8,143 nt of DNA, from NCBI GenBank assembly GCA_019308645.1, contig JAFDHR010000090.1:1-8143 (forward strand). Direction: 5' to 3'. The DNA comes from Deltaproteobacteria bacterium (lineage in GTDB: Bacteria > Desulfobacterota > DSM-4660 > Desulfatiglandales > B25-G16). Positions 1 to 5,711 of the stretch are shown piece after piece. The notes below the pieces were generated by a model. It was not told the origin of the DNA and searched no databases. It saw nothing but the letters and a program-made list of their open reading frames with translations. Position numbers and translations under genes: made by a program. The stretch's first letter is position 1, and every line of letters starts with the position of its first letter.

Positions 1-48
1 TCTTAAAGATTATAACTGTCAGGCGCTCTTTTGCCTTAGAGGGCCTTC

Positions 49-1398
49 TTATCTTTTCTTCCTCTCTTCCAATGGGGTCCATGTCTCTCTCTTGATTTTC
101 CATTTCCCTTCTCTATTAATCAGTTGAATCGTTTTTTTCCCTTTGTCATGGTGTATTACAGAACTATACTCTTGATCGAAGTTCACCATTGCCCTTTTAG
201 ATGACAGTATCTTTATCTTCGGATTAGTAATCGTGACCTTTATCTGACCACATCTCTTATTGATTTCGGATTTGCGTCTTTTCCAGCCCTTAAGGTCGAG
301 GCCCAAAGAAGAAAAACCTTCTGAATAACTGCCCATGTACCTCTGGAGATCTTTCTCCTGCCAGGCCTTTCGCCAGTCAGATATCAGGCGTTTAATAGCT
401 AAGACTGCCTCCTCTTTTTTTAACCCTGGGCGCTCCTGGATATGCTCCTTTTTTTTCTTAAAGAATTCATCTATTATTTTCCACTCAGAACCCTCTATCT
501 GCAAGTAAAGTCTCTTCTCGCCAACACTAAAAAATCCATTGCCCTTATAGATCTGATCAAACTTGGCCAAGACGATTTCATTTTCCTTTAATATCTGTAG
601 ATTATCAATTTTTATATTTATCCTGCCATATTTCTCACCTAAACGCCTCTTATGGGCACGCCACTGACTCCAGTTTTTCTCTTTCGCCGAGAACTCTTCG
701 GAATAAAAGGACATATAGAGATCAATATGACTCTGACTCCAGGCCCTCAACCAGTTAATAATTAATCCCCTCAATTCTGCCCTCTCTTTTTGGAGCTTTT
801 TCTTCTCGATGAAGTTAATCTTTTGGGTTATTATAATAGGTATATGCATCTCGCCTGTATGCTCAAAAAGCTCCATTATGTCTTCGTTACTAAAAACAAT
901 GCAGCCATTGGTATCCCATGACTTAAGGTTCTTATTGGTTCCATGAAGCCATATCCCATATCCTTTTCTACCCAATTTCCTGTCCCTTGGATTGGGATAG
1001 TCAACTGGAAAGGCACAAGCGCCATAAATAGACGATAGGTCCTTTTCTTTAAATGAATTGGTAACAAAATACACCCCCTCAGGCGTCTTTTTGTCCTCCT
1101 TTTTAGATTTAGGCCCGTTATTCTCGCCAGTAGAGCAATGATATATCTTTAATGGATGGTCTACCCTATTGGCCTGGTAAAGGTATGCCTTTTGGGTGGA
1201 TTTTTCTACCAATAGCACATATCCAGGATTTTGAAGAGGGAGATAAAGTATAGAGTCCGGCACAAGGTCTTTTCCCTTTTCGTCTAAAGCCGCCTGTTTT
1301 GTTAGATTAGCTCCAGCTATGTGAGGAAAGATAATTATAAACAAAAAGAATTTGACAACAAGAAGAGTGGATTTCGTGAATAGGTTGCTATTTAACAT
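49..1398 (-). CDS. Secreted L,D-transpeptidase (YkuD) with two NTF2-like domains
   Basis: A 449-residue protein probably exported to the periplasm, where YkuD enzymes form L,D-crosslinks in peptidoglycan or attach proteins to it. Residues 1-30 are a hydrophobic signal peptide ending HIAGA, a plausible cleavage site. The catalytic domain spans about 58-192, with the HGT motif (His152) and TNGCIV (Cys166 as nucleophile). The usual Ser before the GC is replaced by Thr-Asn, as in some YafK/ErfK-like members. Residues about 207-312 and 332-439 are two similar alpha+beta repeats, each opening with a helix containing W-x-x-AW and an LxxYMxxYSExFS motif. This fits the NTF2-like domain found behind YkuD domains in proteins of the Cds6 type. 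The ATG at 1398 places the signal peptide at the N-terminus; a weak GCGGGA lies upstream. The gene appears to stand alone. The enzyme class is certain; the exact substrate cannot be seen. Confidence 0.9.
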   Translation of the reverse strand: MLNSNLFTKSTLLVVKFFLFIIIFPHIAGANLTKQAALDEKGKDLVPDSILYLPLQNPGYVLLVEKSTQKAYLYQANRVDHPLKIYHCSTGENNGPKSKKEDKKTPEGVYFVTNSFKEKDLSSIYGACAFPVDYPNPRDRKLGRKGYGIWLHGTNKNLKSWDTNGCIVFSNEDIMELFEHTGEMHIPIIITQKINFIEKKKLQKERAELRGLIINWLRAWSQSHIDLYMSFYSEEFSAKEKNWSQWRAHKRRLGEKYGRINIKIDNLQILKENEIVLAKFDQIYKGNGFFSVGEKRLYLQIEGSEWKIIDEFFKKKKEHIQERPGLKKEEAVLAIKRLISDWRKAWQEKDLQRYMGSYSEGFSSLGLDLKGWKRRKSEINKRCGQIKVTITNPKIKILSSKRAMVNFDQEYSSVIHHDKGKKTIQLINREGKWKIKRETWTPLEERKKR

Positions 1399-1491
1399 TA
1401 AAGATCCCGCTTAAGTTTAGTAGACCCAGGTGAACTCGTAAGGACCAATTCTAATAATTTATAAGGTTGAGACTGATCTGCTTTTCTGAAT

Positions 1492-1797
1492 TTAAAAATA
1501 TAGATACTCGACCAAGGAGATATAAAGGAATAAAAAGATCTCCTCCGCATGTTTTAGATGATAATTAAGTGAAAATATCTCCTCTATTTCTTTATTGTCA
1601 AGATGTTTTTGGACATCCGGATCGCTTAAAAGAAGTTGTGTGAAATCTTTTTTAGTATTCCAGGCCTGGAGAGAAATTCTTTGCGTTAATAAATATGCAT
1701 GCTGACGATAGCATTCTTTTGCTATCAAGACCAGTAACACGGGCTGGAAAAAGATCAGACCCTTTAGTTTTTCAAGGTTTCTTGCTACCCTACAATT
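1492..1797 (-). pseudogene. purB: C-terminal remnant of adenylosuccinate lyase
   Basis: An open stretch of about 101 codons that I recognise as the last fifth of adenylosuccinate lyase, a two-step enzyme of purine synthesis. From its N-terminal side it reads RNLEKLKGLIFFQPVLLVLI, matching the family helix NL.LT.GLIFSQRVLLALI. It continues with AYLLTQRISLQAW (family AYxxVQRNAMxAW), then DFTQLLLSDPDVQKHL, then YHLKHAEEIF (family Y.L.HVD.IF). A TAA at 1798-1800 blocks the frame upstream, and I could not find the preceding part (catalytic loops, signature SSAMPHKRNP) in any frame. Conserved residues have drifted: SQR became FQP, and GxSREEAY became ECYRQHAY. The tail after EEIF runs on into non-family sequence. 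A GTG at 1740 could open a short frame, but no functional lyase could result. This is a decayed 3' end, not a working gene. Confidence 0.75.
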
Positions 1798-1847
1798 TTA
1801 GAGCATAGGAGTTTGCTTAAATATCTTGTAACCACTCAGGTTGTCGA

Positions 1848-1904
1848 GTTCACGGTTCAAGCCTGCCCGCCCCGATTATATCGGGACAGGCGGGGTTCAC
1901 GGTT
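1848..1904. repeat. Palindromic repeat flanked by 10-bp direct repeats
   Basis: A GC-rich palindrome at 1861-1894 has an inner stem of cccgat (1871-1876) with atcggg (1880-1885) and a three-base loop. The outer arms can pair in two registers: cctg with cagg, or cccgcc with ggcggg. It is bracketed by identical copies of gttcacggtt at 1848-1857 and 1895-1904. The alternative pairing and the cctgcccgcc core resemble dispersed REP-like elements. The flanking direct repeats could be a target duplication or a residue of a tandem gttcacggtt array. Confidence 0.6.
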
Positions 1905-2019
1905 GACATCCATGCAATATGGTGTGGCTTGTGGCAAGAACCGGATAAACTCCTCATTTATTTTCAAATCGAAACCAAATACTTTAGACCGATGATTCGA
2001 CAGTATTTTATCTCTCTAA

Positions 2020-2069
2020 CCCCTGGCCCAGACCCGCCTGGCAGATGGCGGGCAGGCCTGGGCCAGGGG
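2020..2069. repeat. Long GC-rich palindrome (REP-like)
   Basis: The arms cccctggccca (2020-2030) and tgggccagggg (2059-2069) are perfectly complementary over 11 bp. Inside them a second stem forms from cccgcc (2033-2038) and ggcggg (2047-2052) with an eight-base loop. The sequence also contains ggcaggcct (2051-2059), the reverse complement of aggcctgcc near the tmRNA end (2693-2701), so the elements look related. On neither strand does a clean run of T follow the stem, so I do not call it a terminator. Confidence 0.65.
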
Positions 2070-2135
2070 CATAAAGCAAAAAAAAGACACCTTCATGCTC
2101 TTTTCAACACTTATTTCTTAGGAGCTCTTTGAAAA

Positions 2136-2300
2136 TTACTCTTGGAATTTACTCAAGGCCACATAAGTATCCTTAGTGATGACTTTATCCGCCTTTAGCA
2201 AACCGCATCCTGGACTCAAATTTATCCGGCTACTTAGGCAGCACCCATTTTGGAGCTCTTCAAACAGATTATCGACGACTATCTTGAAAAGGCCAGCTAA
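2136..2300 (-). pseudogene. Possible C-terminal remnant of a MetE-like methyltransferase
   Basis: An open frame of 54 codons that starts directly after the stop codon of the nuclease gene, in the same frame, has no start of its own, and ends at TAA 2136-2138. Its protein has a coherent, gene-like composition: a helix FKIVVDNLFEELQNG, then SSRINLSPGCGLLKADKV, then a final helix ending ALSKFQE. The pattern of helix, strand, (S/T)P-x-CGL and about 25 more residues to the C-terminus resembles the end of cobalamin-independent methionine synthase (MetE, COG0620) and short MetE-like proteins, where this Cys helps bind zinc. The family call rests on this one motif and is tentative. The absence of any upstream part marks it as a remnant. 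Confidence 0.4.
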
Positions 2301-2546
2301 CTATCCCCAAAGCCTTTTCTGTGCAAAAGCCCGGCCTGATCCTGATTTCAGATACTTCTCAAATTCCTGGGCTTTTTCCTTGTTTGAGAAAGCTACATAG
2401 GTCACAAGCTTGAAAGGCTTGTATTTTGATGTATGTGTCGAGCGGCCTTTATTATGTGCGGTTAAGCGGCTCTTCAGATCTGAGGTGATACCAATATATC
2501 GCTGACTTGGAATTGGAATGCTCTGAATAAGATAGACGTATTTCAT
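2301..2546 (-). CDS. Small stand-alone GIY-YIG nuclease-domain protein
   Basis: An 81-residue protein consisting of little more than one GIY-YIG domain. VYLIQS (residues 4-9) takes the place of the first motif, and RYIGIT (16-21) contains the YIG. DLKSRLTAHNKG (23-34) supplies the catalytic Arg27 and His31, and FEKYLKSGSGRAF supplies the metal-binding Glu63 and Lys67, so the key residues are present. Such single-domain proteins (COG2827, YhbQ/UPF0213-like) are common and mostly uncharacterised; DNA cleavage is expected but the target is unknown. I chose the ATG at 2546 because the domain begins there. The frame stays open to 2642, but that upstream part is translated palindromic repeat. Only a weak GAGAG lies upstream. 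The gene sits between repeats near the tmRNA end and abuts a gene remnant, as expected of a mobile passenger. Confidence 0.85.
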   Translation of the reverse strand: MKYVYLIQSIPIPSQRYIGITSDLKSRLTAHNKGRSTHTSKYKPFKLVTYVAFSNKEKAQEFEKYLKSGSGRAFAQKRLWG

Positions 2547-2590
2547 GGTTGTAGTCTCTCGAGTCAAGGGATGGTAAAATGGAGGAGTCC

Positions 2591-2627
2591 AAAAAAAGCC
2601 CGCCTTCGCTCTACAGCTATGGCGGAC
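2591..2627 (-). terminator. Terminator-like hairpin downstream of ssrA
   Basis: Read on the minus strand, GTCCGCC (2627-2621) pairs with GGCGGGC (2604-2598), including one G-T pair, around a 16-base loop. Seven T residues (2597-2591) follow immediately. This is the layout of an intrinsic terminator. It lies about 100 bases beyond the tmRNA 3' end and just ahead of the nuclease gene, so it could end smpB-ssrA transcription. The stem is also part of a dispersed repeat, so the terminator role may be secondary. Confidence 0.5.
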
Positions 2628-2724
2628 AGACTTCGCGCCCAAAAAAGATATATTTTGAGCTATCTTGACACCTTAGGGGTACTCATAATATCAGGCCTGC
2701 CAGACGAAGCCTCGGCGAAGTCTG
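2627..2724. repeat. Inverted repeat arms abutting the tmRNA 3' end
   Basis: The 10-mer cagacttcgc (2627-2636) is the exact reverse complement of gcgaagtctg (2715-2724). The second arm ends in the last bases of the tmRNA gene, whose encoded CCA is complementary to 2723-2725. Between the arms lie about 78 bases of AT-rich sequence followed by aggcctgcc (2693-2701), which recurs inverted at 2051-2059. The 2698-2724 part can fold on itself (ccagac with gtctgg). I read these as two oppositely oriented copies of one GC-rich dispersed repeat. Confidence 0.5.
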
Positions 2725-3076
2725 GTGGAGGCGGGGGGAGTCGAACCCCCGTCCGAAAATATTCCACTTAAGCCTCTACATACATAGCCCGAACTTTAAT
2801 GTTCGCTCCTTAGACCCCTTTCGGGCAAGATGAATAAGGAGCTAACCTGAAAAAATTTTCGCCTTCCTGAGATTCAGGTTCCTCGGGTTAGCTATCCTGC
2901 TAATCGGCGCCCAAATCCATCCTCACAGGAAAAAAATGGAAGGACGTTAGCCTTTTAAGCGGCTAAAGCATACGCATAATCGTCTGCGTTTATTGTTTTC
3001 CGCCTGTTTAACGAGCAAACAGAACCTCGGTATGCAACTTAAGCTTTTTTATCCCCGTCGAAGCCGTTTCGCCCCC
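2723..3076 (-). ncRNA. ssrA: Transfer-messenger RNA (tmRNA)
   Basis: A 354-base one-piece tmRNA, which rescues ribosomes stalled on broken messages and tags the product for degradation. The 5' end GGGGGCGAAACGGCTTCGAC carries the conserved tmRNA start. Its first seven bases pair with CGCCTCC near the 3' end, followed by discriminator A and an encoded CCA. The T arm reads GGGGGTTCGACTCCCCC. Towards the 5' part, CTGTTTGCTCGTTAAACAG can form a hairpin of the pseudoknot 1 region. The mRNA-like part ends in GCTTTAGCCGCTTAA. The gene lies 56 bases downstream of smpB, whose product binds tmRNA. Length is close to the 363 bases of E. coli. Both ends are set by the acceptor stem; the 5' end would be made by RNase P. 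Confidence 0.97.
2955..2987 (-). other. tmRNA tag reading frame (ADDYAYALAA)
   Basis: The resume codon is taken as GCA at 2987-2985, preceded by TAAAC, which resembles the TAGTC before the E. coli resume codon. Ten codons give ADDYAYALAA, then TAA. With the alanine carried by tmRNA the added peptide would be AADDYAYALAA. The ALAA end is the classical degradation signal recognised by ClpXP-type proteases. Confidence 0.9.
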
Positions 3077-3097
3077 AGTTTTCAATGAACTATTTTT

Positions 3098-3126
3098 ATT
3101 AAAGCATAAATGTATAGTAAAATCAA
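3098..3126 (-). promoter_or_regulatory. Candidate sigma-70 promoter for ssrA
   Basis: On the minus strand TTGATT (3126-3121) and TTTAAT (3103-3098) are separated by exactly 17 bases, close to the consensus TTGACA and TATAAT. The site lies in the 56-base gap between smpB and ssrA. Transcription would start near 3091, leaving a leader of about 15 bases to be removed at the tmRNA 5' end. This would uncouple tmRNA from the upstream operon. Prediction only. Confidence 0.55.
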
Positions 3127-3132
3127 TATATT

Positions 3133-3588
3133 TTATGTAATATCCTTTTTCTTCAGTTGGTCTAACTCCCTTTTCATCTCCCTTTCCCTTAAGACATGCC
3201 GCTTATCATATTTTCTCTTGCCCTTAGCCAGAGCGAGCTCGACCTTGATTAAACCTCGCAAAAGATATATCGATAATGGGATCAAAGAATATCCCTTTTC
3301 CTCTGTCTTTCCTATCAACCTCTTGATTTCTCTCTTTTGCATGAGAAGCTTTCTTGTCCTGATCGGATCGAGATTCAAATTATGGGCAAAGGGATACGGT
3401 GTAATGTGCATATTGTATAAAAAAAGCTCCCCGTTTTTAATCCGTGCATAGGTATCTTTCAGGCTGGCACGACTCTCCCTCAAAGATTTAACCTCTGGTC
3501 CAGAAAGAACAATTCCTGCCTCATAGATCTCATCAATAAAATAGTCATGTCTGGCCTTTCTATTCTGGCTCAGGATTTTTTTCTGCAT
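3133..3588 (-). CDS. smpB: SsrA-binding protein SmpB
   Basis: A 151-residue protein, normal length for SmpB, which binds the tRNA-like part of tmRNA and brings it into the A site of stalled ribosomes. Family landmarks are NRKARHDYFIDEIYEAGIVL near the N-terminus (usual N+KA..dY.I.e..EAGIvL), then GPEVKSLRESRASLKDTYA (usually GTEVKSLR), then YNMHITPY, and a middle KRLIGKTEEKGYSLIPLSIY. The end is a lysine/arginine-rich tail beginning near KGKRKYDKRH, which in the family reaches into the empty mRNA channel. The start ATG lies 11 bases after the ptsI stop and has AGGTGA just upstream, so it probably shares the ptsI transcript. Its RNA partner ssrA follows directly, a common but not universal arrangement. 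Confidence 0.97.
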   Translation of the reverse strand: MQKKILSQNRKARHDYFIDEIYEAGIVLSGPEVKSLRESRASLKDTYARIKNGELFLYNMHITPYPFAHNLNLDPIRTRKLLMQKREIKRLIGKTEEKGYSLIPLSIYLLRGLIKVELALAKGKRKYDKRHVLREREMKRELDQLKKKDIT

Positions 3589-3599
3589 CTATCACCTGC

Positions 3600-5684
3600 C
3601 TACCCGATACCTGTTGTCCTATATCTAAAAACACCTTCCTTAAAAATATCGGGAAGGAGAGACTGTGCCTTTTTTAAAACAAAACTCTCAACCTTTTCAC
3701 TGGTGGGTAACTGCAATATGCCCTTAAATTGATCCCTCACCTCCCGTAATGGCAACATCCTGATCATTTTCTTGATCAGCGGGATAGAGCCGATATTCAT
3801 GCTAAATTCCTCTAATCCCAAAGAAAGAAGCATTAAAATAGCAAGAGGATCACCGGCTATTTCACCACACAGAGATACATCAATCCCCTCATTATTGCCT
3901 GCCTCGACCACCTGGTGTATCATTCTCAAAACAGCTGGATGAAAAGGTTCATAAAGGTGGGCGACACGTTCATTGTCTCTGTCAATAGCTAATGCATATT
4001 GGATCAGATCATTAGTTCCTATAGAAAAAAAATCAGCATCCCTTGCAAGAATATCTGCAATCGATGTTGCAGAAGGGATCTCAATCAAAATCCCTATAGG
4101 TATTTCTCTATTATATTCAATTCCCTCTCTATCAAGCGAGCGCATAACACCCTTTAAAACACTCTTTGCCTCCAGGAATTGCCCCAAACCTGATATCATT
4201 GGAAACATTAATCTGAAATTACCATATACACTGGCCCGTAATATGGCCCTTAACTGGGTTTTAAATACATTTCGCTCAGTTAGACAAAACCGAATAGACC
4301 GAAGACCAAGAGCAGGATTATTCTCCCTGCTCGTCTCCATATATGAATCTGATGCCATGATCTTATCACTTGCGATGTCAAGAGTTCTTATTGTGACTGT
4401 ATTAGGTGCTACCATTTTAGCAATCTGGCTATAGTCATCAAAAAGGGTCTCTTCATCTGGAAAATCTTTCTTAATCATGTACAGATATTCTGTCCTATAA
4501 AGACCTACGCCTTCGGCACCATTCTCAATTGCCGCCTTTGTCTCCCCTAAAAATTCAATATTCGCTTTGATTGTTATCTTATATCCGTCCGAGGTCTCAG
4601 CAGGCAGATGTCTGACCCTATCTATGGCAGATTTATATCTATAATACCGTTTTTTCTTGTCTTCATAAGTAATGATGGTATCAGGATCAGGATTGATAAT
4701 AATATCGCCTGTACTTCCATCAACGATCAAGAGATCGCCATCCATGATTATATCGGTAGCGCTTTCCAATCCAACAACTACCGGTATCTCAAGGGCTTCA
4801 GACATAATGGCCATATGTGATGTTCGACCTCCAACATCTGTCAAAATACCCATTACATGGTTCACATTGATCTCAACAATATCACAGGGCGAAAGAACAT
4901 GGGCTACAATGATAACCTCTTTTTTAATCTCTGTCAGGCTATCCCGGTCAACTCCTGCTAAATTACTTAATACTCTTTCACTTACACTATCTACATCGTC
5001 CATTCTCCGACCAATGTATTCATCCTCAACCTTTTTAAAAAGCTGGTGGATAGTATTTACCGATTTTTTTAAAGCCCACCCGGCATTAACCTTCTCCTTT
5101 TGGATTCTTTGTATGGTCGAATCAAAAATCAGACTGTCATCCAGAATCATTAAGTGAGTATCCAGGACAAAGGCATATCCCTTTACCTGTTCCGGAATAT
5201 TGGATTTAAACTTTTTGATCTGTTCCTTTGCCATGTCCACAGCATGTTTAAAACGATCAATTTCTCTTTCTACCTCTTTCTTGTTAATCAATTCCCTATA
5301 CAAAACCGTCGTCCTCGATCTATCTAAATGATGTGCTTTCCCAATGGTAATACCAGGAGAAACAGGAAAACCTTTTATTTTCATTATCTTTTTTCTCGGT
5401 CGATATTGTCCTTGTTCGGTCTCTCCAAATTTATTTTTAAAAAGTCTTTCAAGGTCATCCATGAATTTCTTGGCATCAACTCCAACTATTCTGGCCTTAA
5501 TTTCACTCCCTTTAGGGCAAGCAAGTGAAAGAATTGATAAAATGCTTGAACCATCTACCTCTCGCGAATCCTTTCGTAGAAACAATTTTGCCCTATATTT
5601 ACCAGCCAGCTCGACTATCTGACCAGCTGCATGCGCATGTATTCCAAGCTCATTTATTACTTTTAGCAATCGTATCTCTTCCAT
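3600..5684 (-). CDS. ptsI: HPr-Enzyme I fusion, PEP-protein phosphotransferase
   Basis: A 694-residue cytoplasmic protein joining the first two PTS phosphocarriers. Enzyme I takes phosphate from phosphoenolpyruvate and HPr passes it on. Residues 1-88 are HPr-like, with the site His16 in GIHAHAA (usual GLHARPA; Arg and Pro replaced) and SSILSILSLA at the regulatory serine region (Ser46/47). Enzyme I starts near residue 99. It has GGRTSHMAIMSEALEIPVVV with phospho-His290, then GLYRTEYLYM, TIRTLDIASDK (Arg433), NPALGLRSIR, GILIEIPSA (Glu535), GTNDLIQY and CGEIAGDP with the catalytic Cys606. All catalytic residues I can check are present. No EIIA, EIIB or EIIC gene is in the window, so the role could be sugar uptake, PTS-Ntr-like regulation or dihydroxyacetone phosphorylation. 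The gene follows rsmI by 27 bases with no obvious ribosome-binding site. Confidence 0.95.
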   Translation of the reverse strand: MEEIRLLKVINELGIHAHAAGQIVELAGKYRAKLFLRKDSREVDGSSILSILSLACPKGSEIKARIVGVDAKKFMDDLERLFKNKFGETEQGQYRPRKKIMKIKGFPVSPGITIGKAHHLDRSRTTVLYRELINKKEVEREIDRFKHAVDMAKEQIKKFKSNIPEQVKGYAFVLDTHLMILDDSLIFDSTIQRIQKEKVNAGWALKKSVNTIHQLFKKVEDEYIGRRMDDVDSVSERVLSNLAGVDRDSLTEIKKEVIIVAHVLSPCDIVEINVNHVMGILTDVGGRTSHMAIMSEALEIPVVVGLESATDIIMDGDLLIVDGSTGDIIINPDPDTIITYEDKKKRYYRYKSAIDRVRHLPAETSDGYKITIKANIEFLGETKAAIENGAEGVGLYRTEYLYMIKKDFPDEETLFDDYSQIAKMVAPNTVTIRTLDIASDKIMASDSYMETSRENNPALGLRSIRFCLTERNVFKTQLRAILRASVYGNFRLMFPMISGLGQFLEAKSVLKGVMRSLDREGIEYNREIPIGILIEIPSATSIADILARDADFFSIGTNDLIQYALAIDRDNERVAHLYEPFHPAVLRMIHQVVEAGNNEGIDVSLCGEIAGDPLAILMLLSLGLEEFSMNIGSIPLIKKMIRMLPLREVRDQFKGILQLPTSEKVESFVLKKAQSLLPDIFKEGVFRYRTTGIG

Positions 5685-5711
5685 GATTTTTTAAATTCAG
5701 TCAGGCAATTA

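Larger units (their letters stand above)
1798..2135. other. Intergenic stretch with palindromic repeats, no gene
   Basis: These 338 bases separate two gene remnants. They hold the two GC-rich palindromes described separately. Otherwise I see AT-rich sequence with no credible coding frame on either strand: the short frames that cross it match no family I know and run through the palindromes. Local base composition swings sharply between the GC-rich repeats and their surroundings, which fits repeat insertion into decaying sequence. Confidence 0.6.

Noticed and set aside
1..48. Possible terminator after the L,D-transpeptidase gene
   Set aside because: A seven-pair stem with one mismatch can be drawn (GGCCCTCT with AGAGCGCC on the minus strand), but no T run follows, and the window ends there.
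1813..2400. Several short plus-strand open frames in the repeat region
   Set aside because: They run through palindromes and across the complementary strand of the gene remnants, with no ribosome-binding sites or recognisable motifs.
2547..2642. Upstream extension of the GIY-YIG reading frame, giving a 113-residue protein
   Set aside because: The extra residues come from translating the palindromic repeat and terminator-like hairpin; the domain begins at the ATG at 2546.
3973..4434. Long open frame on the plus strand opposite ptsI
   Set aside because: It is antisense to the conserved catalytic core of Enzyme I and its protein matches no family I know; the same holds for the other plus-strand frames across ptsI, rsmI and rplS.
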